From assembly GCF_037381185.1 (NCBI RefSeq), contig NZ_JARRQY010000003.1, forward strand, positions 54,191 through 118,190: DNA of 64,000 bases, read 5' to 3'. This DNA comes from Acidihalobacter_A sp037381185. Its GTDB lineage: Bacteria; Pseudomonadota; Gammaproteobacteria; DSM-5130; Acidihalobacteraceae. The position numbers and the translations under genes are program-made. Shown in pieces: positions 27,258-36,626 of the stretch. The notes under the pieces were generated by a model. The model worked only from the letters and a program-made list of their open reading frames with translations, had not been told where the DNA came from and ran no database searches. Within the stretch, counting starts at the first letter, position 1, and every line of letters begins with the position of its first letter.

Positions 27258-29990
27258 ATGGCCGTGACTTATGGCGGTGCGTTCAGGAGTCGAGTAGCTC
27301 AGCGTCTGTTCTGGAAGATCGTGCTGGTGGCGTTGTTGCCGGTCGCACTAATGGCCGGTTACTCCTACTTCACCGTGTACCGCATGCTCGACAGTGGAGC
27401 CAAGGCGAAGGCCGAACATGCGAGCAAGCAGTTCGGCCTTGCCGTCATCGATCGCCTCAATTTACAGGCCCGGCTTCTGCACGACGCGGCAAAAGTCTAT
27501 CCAGTGCATGCGGACTGGCCGTGGGGCTTGCTGGGAGATTTGCAGGGGGTATCGGCTGCGCCCGATGCCGATGCGCTGCGCAGGTTGAATGCCGGAGCCG
27601 TGGTGCTGCGTTTCGGAGCGGGAACGCCGCCGCGGCTGCTGCTGCTCGTCAGGCAGCCGACGACGCAACGGATTCTGCGCACCGAATTGGATGCGCAGCA
27701 GTTGTGGCACAACGATATGACTCCGAACCATGTCTGCATCTTCACGCGCGATCGAAGGCTGCTGTACTGCTCTTCCGGCATGAGCCCGAAGGCGGTCGTG
27801 TCCGCCCTGACGCTGCGGGCCGATCATGAGACAGGTAGTTTCGAATTCGAACAGGGTGGCGAGCATTTTCTGGCCGGCTACTGGGCCGTCGGTCTTCGGG
27901 GGGTGCTCGGCAACAGGGGGCTGATCATCGTGACCGCCGAAAGGCGCCGTGAGGCGATCGGCATGCTGGTCGCCTTCAAGCAGTTCTATATTGCGCTTGC
28001 CTTCCTGGCGCTCGGGCTGGCTGCGTGGGTGGCGGTCACGCAGATTCGCCGTCAGTTATCGCCGTTGACGGATTTGATGGACAGCGCCCGCAACCTGGCT
28101 GCCGGCGATTTCGGTGTGCGCGCCAAGGCGGGCGGCGATGACGAATTCGGGCAGGTCGCAAATGCGTTCAACCGCATGGCGGATGCCTTGGGTGACAAGT
28201 TTTATGTGCAGGAGGCGTTCGCCCGGCTCGATCGGGCCGTTCTGGAGGCGGTTGACGTTGCCGGGGTCGCACGGGTGCTGGTCGAGTATCTACCCAAGGT
28301 GGCCGGCGCGTACCGCGTCGCGGTCGTTCATTTTTCGGATCGCGAGGGGAACCGGTTGTTCACGTCGGACGGCAGCGCAGCGCTGCTGGCGGACGATGTA
28401 CGCGATTTGGGCGCGTTGGCCGATGACATCGGCTGTGATCACTGGCTCGAATCGCAGGGCGGCGATGCGCGTATGGCTCGTTGCCTGCACCTGGCGGGTG
28501 TGTCGGCGCACGCCCCGGCATTGCTTCAAGGCATATGCCTGAATGCCAATCGTATCGGTTTGACCGTGCTTATCTATGAGGGCTCGGCGGTGTTGCAGGG
28601 GGATGCCGAGCATGCGGTGCGCAGTCTGACCGACAGGCTTGCGGTAGCCACTGCAAAGCTCGAGGCGGAAGCGTCCCTGAGATATCAGGCCTATCACGAC
28701 CTTCTGACCGGGCTGCCCAACCGTGCGTTGTTGCGCGATCGGGCGGAACAGGCCATGGAGCGCGCGCTGCGCAGCGGTGCGAGGATCGGTCTGTTGTTGG
28801 CGGATCTGGATCGTTTCAAGGAGATCAACGATTCTCTGGGGCACGCGGCGGGTGACGTCCTGCTGCAGACCTGTGCGCAACGGCTGCGCAACGAGCTGCG
28901 GGCGAGTGACACGGTGGCCCGGCCCGGTGGTGATGAATTCGTGGTTCTCCTGCCGGATATGGAGGGGGATGGTGCGGTACAGCGGATACGCGATATTGCG
29001 GTGCGATTGAATGAGTCACTGAGTCAGCCGATCAGGATACAGGGGCACGACGTAACTACGCAGGCCAGCACGGGCATCGCGCTGTATCCGGATAATGCGG
29101 AGAACTTCGACGAATTGTTGAAAATGGCCGATGCGGCCATGTACGAGGCCAAACGCGATCCGCGTGTCAGATTGAGGTGGTACAGCCAGTCGATGGACGA
29201 GTCCGTCAACGAGCGTTTCGAGCTGGCTCAGGCATTGCGTGTCGCCATCGATGCCGACGAACTGTTTCTGTGCTTCCAGCCAAAGGTAACCTATGACGGT
29301 CGGATCGCCGGCGTCGAGGCCCTGGTGCGCTGGCGTTCGCCCACGCGCGGCATCGTGTTGCCGAAGGTATTCATTCCTGTGCTGGAGAGCATCGGCCTGG
29401 GAGATCGTTTTGGAGAGTGGGTCATGGATCGCACCTGTGCGCAGATGGCCGAGTGGGACAGACAGGGGCTGCCTCCTGTTGCAGTCGCCATGAATCTGAG
29501 CACCCAACAGCTGATGGACGTTGATCTGTGCGGCAAGCTGCGTGCCGCGTTGCAGCGCCATGACATGACTCCGGATCGCCTGGAGATCGAGATTCTGGAA
29601 TCGGCGGCCATTGTTCAGGCGCCCGTGGTATCCGACAATCTGCGCGGCATGCGCGATTTGGGCGTGTCGCTCGCGCTTGATGATTTCGGTACTGGGTACT
29701 CGTCGCTCAGTTACCTGCTCGATCTGCCGGTAGGGACCTTGAAGCTGGACCGCAGCTTCATTCTCAGGCTGCAAGAGGATGCGCGTCAGCAGGCCGTTGT
29801 CGAGCGCATCATTTCGCTGGCGAAGGTTCTGAACTTCGCGGTGGTCGCCGAAGGCGTCGAATACGAAGAACAGGTCGATATGCTCAAAGATATGGGCTGC
29901 GATCTGTTTCAGGGAATTTTTTTCAGCATACCCGTACCAGCGGACAAGTTTGCGGCCCTGCTGCTTGACGCGGACCTGAAGGCGATATGA
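27258..29990 (+). CDS. Membrane GGDEF-EAL c-di-GMP enzyme with sensor, HAMP and GAF-like regions
   Basis: A 910-residue protein. In order: membrane segment (about residues 16-38), periplasmic sensor, second membrane segment (about 240-262), HAMP, a GAF-like region (about 330-460), GGDEF (about 480-640) and EAL (about 655-905). The cyclase site is intact (ARPGGDEF, with RxxD 5 residues before it). The EAL domain keeps EALVRW, NLST, EILESA, LDDFGTGYSS, LKLDRSF and AEGVE, so phosphodiesterase activity is also likely. The ATG at 27258 follows the pseudopilin stop by 4 bases. Net activity cannot be predicted. Confidence 0.9.
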   Translation: MAVTYGGAFRSRVAQRLFWKIVLVALLPVALMAGYSYFTVYRMLDSGAKAKAEHASKQFGLAVIDRLNLQARLLHDAAKVYPVHADWPWGLLGDLQGVSAAPDADALRRLNAGAVVLRFGAGTPPRLLLLVRQPTTQRILRTELDAQQLWHNDMTPNHVCIFTRDRRLLYCSSGMSPKAVVSALTLRADHETGSFEFEQGGEHFLAGYWAVGLRGVLGNRGLIIVTAERRREAIGMLVAFKQFYIALAFLALGLAAWVAVTQIRRQLSPLTDLMDSARNLAAGDFGVRAKAGGDDEFGQVANAFNRMADALGDKFYVQEAFARLDRAVLEAVDVAGVARVLVEYLPKVAGAYRVAVVHFSDREGNRLFTSDGSAALLADDVRDLGALADDIGCDHWLESQGGDARMARCLHLAGVSAHAPALLQGICLNANRIGLTVLIYEGSAVLQGDAEHAVRSLTDRLAVATAKLEAEASLRYQAYHDLLTGLPNRALLRDRAEQAMERALRSGARIGLLLADLDRFKEINDSLGHAAGDVLLQTCAQRLRNELRASDTVARPGGDEFVVLLPDMEGDGAVQRIRDIAVRLNESLSQPIRIQGHDVTTQASTGIALYPDNAENFDELLKMADAAMYEAKRDPRVRLRWYSQSMDESVNERFELAQALRVAIDADELFLCFQPKVTYDGRIAGVEALVRWRSPTRGIVLPKVFIPVLESIGLGDRFGEWVMDRTCAQMAEWDRQGLPPVAVAMNLSTQQLMDVDLCGKLRAALQRHDMTPDRLEIEILESAAIVQAPVVSDNLRGMRDLGVSLALDDFGTGYSSLSYLLDLPVGTLKLDRSFILRLQEDARQQAVVERIISLAKVLNFAVVAEGVEYEEQVDMLKDMGCDLFQGIFFSIPVPADKFAALLLDADLKAI

Positions 29991-30290
29991 TCGAGCGTAT
30001 CTTGCTGCCGACGAGCAGTATCGGTAGGCTGTTGAAATTCCGCCCATGCGGCGCGATAGCGTGTCCGAATCGGGTTCGAAATGGTCATTTATACCCCGTA
30101 AACAATGTTTTTTGGCAGGCCGGCCCCTGTGCCTGCCCGCTGCGTGGAGGCTGCGAAAATCTTTTCCAGGAGGATTCTCCGCCCTATTCGGCCTCTTCTC
30201 GCACTCGTCTGAGCGACAAGAACAATCTGTTAACGTCTACTGCTCCGGTGAGGCGTCTGCTTCGTCACCCCTGACGCCGGCGTTGATGAC
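29991..30290. other. Intergenic gap before dinB
   Basis: About 300 bases. A weak hairpin (GGCAGGC at about 30114 pairing with GCCTGCC at about 30131) follows a T-rich tract. I looked for a LexA box (CTG-N10-CAG) ahead of dinB and found none. No gene recognised. Confidence 0.4.
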
Positions 30291-31457
30291 ATGAACCACT
30301 CTTCGCGCCGCATCGCGCATCTGGACATGGACGCGTTTTTCGCATCGGTGGAGCTGTTGCGCTATCCAGACTTGCGCGGCCAGCCGGTCGTGGTAGGCGG
30401 GCGCAGCGCACCGGAGCCGGTGCTGAACCAGGACGGGAGCCGGTCATACGCACGACTGCGCGACTATGCCGGACGCGGCGTGGTGACGACCTCGACCTAC
30501 GAGGCCCGGGCGCTGGGCGTGTTCTCGGCCATGGCCATGATGAAGGCTGCCAGGCTGGCGCCCGACGCGATCCTGCTGCCGGCGGATTTCGAGGCCTATC
30601 GGCACTATTCCGGACGCTTCAAGGCGGCGGTCGCTGCCATCGCGCCGCATATCGAGGACCGCGGCATCGATGAGATATACGTCGATCTCGGCGAAGTGCA
30701 TGGTGAAGCGGTGGAACTGGCTCATCGGCTTAAACAGGCGGTGTTCGACGCCACCGGCCTGACCTGTTCGATCGCCGTGACGCCGAACAAGCTGCTGTCG
30801 AAGATTGGCTCGGAACTGGACAAGCCCGATGGCTTGACCGTGCTCGGTATGGACGATATTCCAGCACGCATCTGGCCGTTGCCGGTGGCCAGGATCAACG
30901 GTATCGGGCCCAAGTCGGCGGCCAAGCTGGACGCCCTGGGTATCGCTACCATCGGTCAGTTGGCAGAGGTGGAACTCTCGCTGCTGCGGGCGCATTTCGG
31001 AGCCAGCTATGCAGGCTGGCTGTACGATGTCGCGCGCGGAATCGACGAACGGCCCGTAGTCACCGAATCGGAACCCAAGTCGATCAGCCGCGAGACGACC
31101 TTCGAGCGCGATCTGCATTCCCGCTATGATCGCGCCGAGCTGTCGGCGATCTTTACCGCGCTGTGCGAGCGGGTGGCCGGCGACCTGCGGCGCAAGGGCT
31201 ATCGGAGCCGCACCATCGGCATCAAATTGCGCTACGACGACTTCCGTACGCTGACGCGGGATCTTACGTTGCCTGAACCGACCTGGGACGCGCGGACCAT
31301 CCGACGCGCCGCCGGCGAGTGTCTGAAGCGTGTGCCGCTGGAGCGGCGCCTGCGTCTCCTGGGAGTACGCTGCGGCGGGTTGGTTTTGCAGGAGGAGGTG
31401 AATGCCGAAGTCGCCGGGTGGCAGTGGGAGTTGCCGTTTGCTCCGGACGACCTTTGA
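30291..31457 (+). CDS. dinB: DNA polymerase IV (Y-family)
   Basis: A 388-residue translesion polymerase. The catalytic acidic residues are in HLDMDAFFASVE and RGIDEIYVDL; helix-hairpin-helix contact is in INGIGPKSAAKLDALGI; the little finger is the C-terminal third. Between PVVVGGR and GRGVVTTSTYEAR there is an extra segment (SAPEPVLNQDGSRSYARLRD) absent from the E. coli enzyme but, as far as I recall, common in a beta/gammaproteobacterial subgroup. The start ATG is at 30291. No SOS box is evident upstream. Confidence 0.9.
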   Translation: MNHSSRRIAHLDMDAFFASVELLRYPDLRGQPVVVGGRSAPEPVLNQDGSRSYARLRDYAGRGVVTTSTYEARALGVFSAMAMMKAARLAPDAILLPADFEAYRHYSGRFKAAVAAIAPHIEDRGIDEIYVDLGEVHGEAVELAHRLKQAVFDATGLTCSIAVTPNKLLSKIGSELDKPDGLTVLGMDDIPARIWPLPVARINGIGPKSAAKLDALGIATIGQLAEVELSLLRAHFGASYAGWLYDVARGIDERPVVTESEPKSISRETTFERDLHSRYDRAELSAIFTALCERVAGDLRRKGYRSRTIGIKLRYDDFRTLTRDLTLPEPTWDARTIRRAAGECLKRVPLERRLRLLGVRCGGLVLQEEVNAEVAGWQWELPFAPDDL

Positions 31458-31643
31458 CAGGGACCTAGTGTGCTGGGTTTGTAGTTAGGGAGCGGTCTCG
31501 CGTAGGCGGTTGTCGCGGGCGCTGACTATTGAGGCGGTTCGTTCCGATATGAGCCGAGACTGGATTCGGAATGAAGATGCGTGTTGCCTAGTTGGATTAA
31601 GGCGCTTTTGTACGCCATGAATCCAAGGGGTTCGCTGTGGCGT

Positions 31644-32540
31644 TTAGTGCCTCCAAAGCTTGCCGGCGGCAACCACCAGCCCGCCGAGAATCAACGCCAA
31701 GCCGACCAGATCCGCGGTGGTGATCCGTTCGCCGAGCAGCAGGGCGGACAGGATCAGCCCGAAAGCTGGCATGAGGTGGATGAACACGCCGGATTGTTCG
31801 GCCCCTATCATGGCCACGGCCCGGTTCCAGAACAGGTATGCAAGTACCGAGGCGAATACCGCGATGTAGGCTACCGTCAGCAACAGCGTCACGTTGGCGT
31901 GTACGGGGCGATGCTGTATGAAGGTTTCGCCGAGGTAGAAGGGCAGCAGCACGACTACACCGATGATGACGGTGGCGGCGAACAGGCCACGCCCGCCGAT
32001 GCCGGTCGGCAGTTTACGCAGCAGCACAGAGTACAGCGCCCAACTTAGCACGCCGGCCAGCACCCAGAGGTTGCCGCCGTGGCGGCCGAGATCGGCGATG
32101 GCGGCGAAGTCGCCATGGCTGAGCACCAGCAGCACGCCGGCGGCGGATACCAGCACACCCACCGCTTGGCGCAGCAACAGCTTGTTGCCCAGCACCAGCG
32201 GCGCCAACAGCAGGATGAACACCGGGGTGGCGGAAATCAGCAGCAGCGCGTTGACCGCCGGCGTGGTCTGCACGCCGATGTAGATCAAGGTGTTGAAGGC
32301 GCCGACGCTGAACACGCCCAATGCAAGCATCAGGATCGGCCGGCTGCGCATCAACGGCCATTGTCTGCGCAGTTCGCCCCAGCCCCAGGGGACGATGAAC
32401 ACCGCCACCACGAACCAGCGCCAGAAGGCCAGTCCGATAGGCGGTACGCTGGCGTGCACGGCGCGGGCGAGGACGAAGTTGCCCGCCCAGAACAGGGCGG
32501 TCAGGGTCAGCAGCGTGTAGGCTTGGCGATGGCTCGGCAT
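31644..32540 (-). CDS. EamA/DMT-family transporter
   Basis: A 298-residue protein with about ten membrane segments forming two EamA domains. TALFWAGNFVLARAV near the start and VLSWALYSVLLRKLP at the start of the second half are the typical repeats. The short C-terminal segment LALILGGLVVAAGKLW is also standard. These carriers export amino acids, nucleobases or other metabolites; no substrate is evident. The start ATG is at 32540. It is convergent with dinB and divergent from the host-attachment-family gene. Confidence 0.85.
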   Translation of the reverse strand: MPSHRQAYTLLTLTALFWAGNFVLARAVHASVPPIGLAFWRWFVVAVFIVPWGWGELRRQWPLMRSRPILMLALGVFSVGAFNTLIYIGVQTTPAVNALLLISATPVFILLLAPLVLGNKLLLRQAVGVLVSAAGVLLVLSHGDFAAIADLGRHGGNLWVLAGVLSWALYSVLLRKLPTGIGGRGLFAATVIIGVVVLLPFYLGETFIQHRPVHANVTLLLTVAYIAVFASVLAYLFWNRAVAMIGAEQSGVFIHLMPAFGLILSALLLGERITTADLVGLALILGGLVVAAGKLWRH

Positions 32541-32660
32541 TGGAAGACACTATCCATGTGCGGACGGACATTGTACCTGCTCGGGCGGTTGCGAGGTCAG
32601 CGCACTGGTGTGTCCTCATCCAGCTCTCGCGATAGCCCGTCCCAAAGGCGTTGGCTGCAA

Positions 32661-32694
32661 AGTTCCGTCTAGTTCCGTCTAGTTCCGTCTAGTT
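32661..32694 (+). repeat. Short 10-bp tandem repeat
   Basis: Three perfect copies of AGTTCCGTCT plus a partial fourth (AGTT), in the gap between the DMT transporter and the host-attachment-family gene. Too short for a CRISPR array and without spacers; probably replication slippage. Confidence 0.85.
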
Positions 32695-32797
32695 GCGGCA
32701 GTGTTCAAAGATTTGAGCGACAACTTGATCTGGCGCAATGCCGATGCCGCTTCGCAACGCTAGATTTCTCCATGCCGTCAATATGGGGAATGTTTGC

Positions 32798-33235
32798 ATG
32801 GAGAAGATCTGGGTGGTCGCGGCGGACCAAGTGCGGGCAAGGCTATTCGAAGCCCAGGGAGCGCGCGGCGAACTAGCGGAAATCGAAGACTTGGTCCATC
32901 CTCAAGGGAGGTTGCAGGCCAGCGATATGGGCTCCGACAGTCTCGGCGCAATGCATGTCCGCTTCGGCCAGCGGTCCTATGGTATGGAGCATGCGGTGGA
33001 GCCCAAAGAGGAAGAGGCAGCCCGCTTCGCCAAGGAGGTTTGCAGCGCACTTGAGCACGCCTGCGCAGGCGGATGCTTCGACAGGCTATACGTGGCCGCC
33101 GCGCCGCGCTTTCTCGGCAGTTTGCGTAGCTGCATGGCGGTGGAGGTGCGGCGCAGGCTCGCCGGAGAGGTGTCGCTCGACCTGACGCGGCAGGTGGTGG
33201 AGGACATTAGGTCGCATCTGCCGGAATTTCTCTAG
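32798..33235 (+). CDS. Host attachment protein family (uncharacterised)
   Basis: A 145-residue protein. IWVVAADQVRARLFEAQG, EIEDLVHPQGRLQASDMGSD, EEEAARFAKEV and FDRLYVAAAPRFLGSLR match the family named 'protein required for attachment to host cells', a mixed alpha/beta fold of the baeRF/eRF1-domain type. The name comes from a plant-associated relative; the molecular role is unknown. The ATG at 32798 is chosen because GGGGAA lies 7 bases upstream; an ATG at 32783 is in frame. It is followed after 50 bases by the Lon-like protease gene. Confidence 0.85.
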   Translation: MEKIWVVAADQVRARLFEAQGARGELAEIEDLVHPQGRLQASDMGSDSLGAMHVRFGQRSYGMEHAVEPKEEEAARFAKEVCSALEHACAGGCFDRLYVAAAPRFLGSLRSCMAVEVRRRLAGEVSLDLTRQVVEDIRSHLPEFL

Positions 33236-33285
33236 TCGCCACACGCCGGCCGGGACAATCAGGTTCATCCGCAAAGGAGATCAGG

Positions 33286-35724
33286 ATGCCCCATAGCAAG
33301 GCGCTCGCACCCGACCAGCTCTATCGCGTTTGCGATCTTTCGCAGCTGGATTTCGGGACTACCGCGGAGCTTGAGCCTCTGGCCGGCCCGCTAGGCCAGG
33401 AGCGGGCACTGGAGGCACTGAATTTCGGCGTGGGCATGCGCCACGAAGGCTACAACCTGTTCGTCATGGGTTCGCCCGGTCTGGGTAAGCAGACCCTGTT
33501 GAAGCAACTGTTGGAGGGCGAGGCGGCCAAGGGTGCGGCACCCTCCGACTGGTGCTACGTAAATAACTTCGATGTGCCGCACCGTCCCCAGGCGCTGGCC
33601 TTGCCCGCCGGGAGAGGTGTTGAGCTACGCGCCGATATGGAGCGTCTGCTGGACGAACTGCTGCACGCCGTGCCGGCTGCATTCCAGAGCGACGAATACC
33701 GCATTCGCGCGCAGGAGATCACCGACGACTACAAGGGGCGCGAGGAAAGCGCCTTCGCCGAACTCAACGAGCAGGCCGAGGCGCAGGGCATCGCCATTCT
33801 GCGCACGCCGGTGGGCTTCACGCTGGCTCCGCGGCGCGATGGCGAGGTTCTGGGGCCGGACGAGTTCAAGAAGCTGGATGAGTCGGAGCGCGAGGCCATC
33901 GAGACCTCGGTGCGCGAACTCAACGAGAAGCTCAAGGGCGTGTTCCACCGGATCGCGGCATGGCAGAAGGAGAGCCGTGAGCGTTTCCGCGAACTCAACC
34001 GCGAGGTCAGCGACGCCGCTGTCGGGCAGTTGCTGCACGGCCTGGAGGAGAAATACGCGGCTTCGCCCCAGGTCCTGGAATTCCTCAATGCAGTCAAGCA
34101 GGACGTCGCCGAGAACGTCGACGTTTTCCGCCGCGCCGGCGAGGAGGAAGAGCAGCCGCAGGCTCAGCAGCTGCACGATCACGAGCTGCTCCAGCGCTAC
34201 CGGGTCAATGTGCTGGTCGACAATGCCGAGGCAAACGGGGCGCCGGTGGTCCACGAGGACAACCCCAATTATCACAACCTCGTCGGACGGGTGGAGCACA
34301 TTGCGCAGATGGGTGCGCTGGTTACCAATTTCTCCCTGATCAAGGCCGGTGCGCTGCATCGCGCCAACGGCGGCTACCTGGTGCTCGACGCACGCAAGGT
34401 GCTGACCACGCCGTTCGGCTGGGAAGGCATCAAGCGGGCACTACGCACGCGCGAGATCCGCATCGAGTCGCTGGAGCGCATGCTGAGCTTGGTCAGCACC
34501 ATTTCGCTGGAGCCCGAGCCGATTCCGCTCGATCTCAAGGTGGTGCTGAGCGGTGATCGCCTGCTGTACTACCTGCTGAAGGCCTACGATCCCGAATTCG
34601 GCCAGCTGTTCAAGGTGCTGGCGGATTTCTCCGAGGATACGCCGCGCACCGACGAGAACACGCAACTCTATGCACGCCTCATCGCCTCGCTGCAGCAGCG
34701 CGATGGCCTGCGTCCGCTGGCGCGCGAGGCCGTGGGCCGGGCCATCGAGCATGCGGCGCGCCGGGCCGACGATTCCGAGCGGCTGTCGGTGCATCTGGGC
34801 GACGTTTCCGATCTGCTGCGCGAGGCCGACTACTGGGCCGGACAGGCGGGGCGCGAGGTCGTGGCCGCAGACGACGTGCGCCGTGCGCGGGATGCGCGTG
34901 TGCGCCGGGCGAACCAGACCGAGGAACGCCTGCGCGACGCCACCCTGCGCGAAACCCTGTTGATCGACACACAGGGCGCGCGCACGGCGCAGGTCAACGG
35001 TTTGGCGGTTCTGCAACTCGGCGACTATGCCTTCGGCCGTCCGGGCCGCATCACTGCCACCGCCCGTCTCGGTCAGGGCGGGGTCGTCGACATCGAGCGC
35101 GAGGCCAAGCTCGGGGGCAAGCTGCACTCCAAAGGCGTGATGATCCTCTCCGCCTTTCTGGCGGATCGCTATGCGCGCAACCAGCCGCTGTCGCTGGCGG
35201 CCAGCCTGGTGTTCGAACAGTCCTACGGCACGATCGACGGAGACAGTGCATCGACGGCAGAGTTGTGCGTGTTGCTGTCGGCGCTGGCCGACGTGCCGAT
35301 CCGGCAGTCGTTGGCCATTACGGGCTCGGTCAACCAGCACGGCCAGGTGCAGGCCATCGGCGGGGTCAACGAGAAGATAGAAGGGTTCTTCGATCTGTGC
35401 GCCATGCGTGGCCTCAGCGGCGAGCAGGGCGTGATCATCCCGGCGGCCAACGTCAAGCACCTGATGCTCAATGAGGCGGTGGTCGAAGCCGTCCGGGCGG
35501 GGCGGTTTCACGTGTATGCCGTTGGCCACGTCGACGAGGCGCTCAATCTGCTCACGGGCCTGGAATCCGGCGAGGCCGATGTTGACGGACGCTATCCGCC
35601 GGACAGCGTCAACGGGCGGGTGCAGAAGCGCGTCGAGGAACTCGCCGCGCTGCGCAAGCGCTATGCCCAGAGCGGGCGCGAAAACAGGCCTATCGTGGAG
35701 AACGGCGATGACGGCGCCGCCTGA
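33286..35724 (+). CDS. Lon-like ATP-dependent protease (YcbZ/AsrA type)
   Basis: An 812-residue AAA+ serine protease. The N-terminal part holds Walker A in VMGSPGLGKQT and a long coiled insertion (about residues 140-290, rich in Glu and Arg). The C-terminal Lon proteolytic domain has the catalytic Ser in TIDGDSAST and the Lys in GGVNEKIEGFF. It lacks the N-terminal substrate domain of classical Lon. Relatives include E. coli YcbZ and P. aeruginosa AsrA, which affects heat-shock output. The start ATG at 33286 has AAAGGAG upstream. The last 17 bases overlap the next gene, suggesting coupled translation. Confidence 0.9.
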   Translation: MPHSKALAPDQLYRVCDLSQLDFGTTAELEPLAGPLGQERALEALNFGVGMRHEGYNLFVMGSPGLGKQTLLKQLLEGEAAKGAAPSDWCYVNNFDVPHRPQALALPAGRGVELRADMERLLDELLHAVPAAFQSDEYRIRAQEITDDYKGREESAFAELNEQAEAQGIAILRTPVGFTLAPRRDGEVLGPDEFKKLDESEREAIETSVRELNEKLKGVFHRIAAWQKESRERFRELNREVSDAAVGQLLHGLEEKYAASPQVLEFLNAVKQDVAENVDVFRRAGEEEEQPQAQQLHDHELLQRYRVNVLVDNAEANGAPVVHEDNPNYHNLVGRVEHIAQMGALVTNFSLIKAGALHRANGGYLVLDARKVLTTPFGWEGIKRALRTREIRIESLERMLSLVSTISLEPEPIPLDLKVVLSGDRLLYYLLKAYDPEFGQLFKVLADFSEDTPRTDENTQLYARLIASLQQRDGLRPLAREAVGRAIEHAARRADDSERLSVHLGDVSDLLREADYWAGQAGREVVAADDVRRARDARVRRANQTEERLRDATLRETLLIDTQGARTAQVNGLAVLQLGDYAFGRPGRITATARLGQGGVVDIEREAKLGGKLHSKGVMILSAFLADRYARNQPLSLAASLVFEQSYGTIDGDSASTAELCVLLSALADVPIRQSLAITGSVNQHGQVQAIGGVNEKIEGFFDLCAMRGLSGEQGVIIPAANVKHLMLNEAVVEAVRAGRFHVYAVGHVDEALNLLTGLESGEADVDGRYPPDSVNGRVQKRVEELAALRKRYAQSGRENRPIVENGDDGAA

Positions 35725-36460
35725 ACTCAAGGCGCGACGGGTTCTGCTGGCGCTGGCGGCGGGCGGCGCGGATTCGGCGTCGCTGCGCAGCAGCGTCCTG
35801 CTCGCAGCCAGTCTGAGCGCAGAATTGGATGCGTTGTTCCTGGAGGACGCGGATCTGTTCACCTCCTCGACGCTGCCTTTCGCGTGCGAAATCCTGCCCT
35901 CCGGCGCCGAGCGTCCGGTGGCTGCCGAGAGTCTGAGCGGCGCTTTGCGCGCGCAGGCCGAAACCTTGCGCCGGCAGCTTGCTCTCCAGGCCGATCCGGC
36001 ACAGGTGAAGTGGTCATTCCGCACCCTGCGCGCGAGGCGGATCAGTGCGCTGTTGGAACTCTCGGCCGGCCAGGACGTGGTGGTCGCCGCATGGCAACGG
36101 CGCATGCGCTGGCAGTCGGCGCCGGGCCTGAAAGCCCTGGCCAGGCCGGTGCTGCTGGCCTATCAGAGCATCGAGCCTCCGGCTGCGGCCCTGGAGATCG
36201 CAGTGCGCCTAGCGTGCAGCCTTGGTGCGGAACTCGTGCTGCTGGGCCCTGCGGACGGGACTCCGCCAATAGTGGAAGCCGGGCTGCATGTGCGCCGTCT
36301 CCTACGCACTGACGTTTCCATGGCGGGGCTGTTGGCCTCGTTGGCCGGGTTTCCGGCCGAGATGCTGGTATTGCCGGCCGGCGAGCTGGCCGCGTGCGAA
36401 CCGCTTGAAATCGGCCATCTGTTGGATGCGGTGGCGGTGCCGGTGGTATTGGTGCGTTAG
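35708..36460 (+). CDS. Universal-stress-like protein coupled to the Lon-like protease
   Basis: A 250-residue protein without a clear named family. RRVLLALAAGGADSASL, then LAASLSAELDALFLEDADLF, resembles the first strand and helix of a universal-stress-type alpha/beta domain. A second similar half starts at PVLLAYQSIEPPAAALEIA and ends VAVPVVLVR. The nucleotide-binding GxxGxxxxG motif of ATP-binding members is not evident. It overlaps the protease gene by 17 bases. A stress-sensing or adaptor role beside the protease is inference only. A terminator follows. Confidence 0.6.
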   Translation: MTAPPELKARRVLLALAAGGADSASLRSSVLLAASLSAELDALFLEDADLFTSSTLPFACEILPSGAERPVAAESLSGALRAQAETLRRQLALQADPAQVKWSFRTLRARRISALLELSAGQDVVVAAWQRRMRWQSAPGLKALARPVLLAYQSIEPPAAALEIAVRLACSLGAELVLLGPADGTPPIVEAGLHVRRLLRTDVSMAGLLASLAGFPAEMLVLPAGELAACEPLEIGHLLDAVAVPVVLVR

Positions 36461-36576
36461 GAGAGCGGCTGAGCCGCGGCTGTCGGCCGCTTTCTCCGGG
36501 ACGGACTCGCAAGCCGCCGGCAGTCTACTAGAGTTTGAGGGGCGGGAATATCGACCGGGCGCGAAGAAGACTCCTC

Positions 36577-36614
36577 GGGCAGCGCGCGCAGACGCGCTCC
36601 CCGGGGGCTTTTTT
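36577..36614 (+). terminator. Probable intrinsic terminator of the lon-like operon
   Basis: A GC stem (AGCGCG pairing with CGCGCT, extended by flanking GGG/CCC) followed by a GGGGGC block and six T at 36609-36614, located 117 bases after the universal-stress-like gene and just before the 3' end of puuC on the other strand. Confidence 0.6.
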
Positions 36615-36626
36615 CAATCTGGCCGA

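Noticed and set aside
29987..30274. Open frame starting in the GGDEF-EAL stop codon
   Set aside because: Cys/Pro/Arg-rich, no homology seen, no ribosome site beyond the overlap; likely chance.
30180..30290. LexA box before dinB
   Set aside because: No CTG-N10-CAG match; the nearest sequence (CTGTTAACGTCTACTG) lacks the right half.
32661..32694. CRISPR-like array
   Set aside because: The 10-base units are directly joined, with no spacers and no cas genes.
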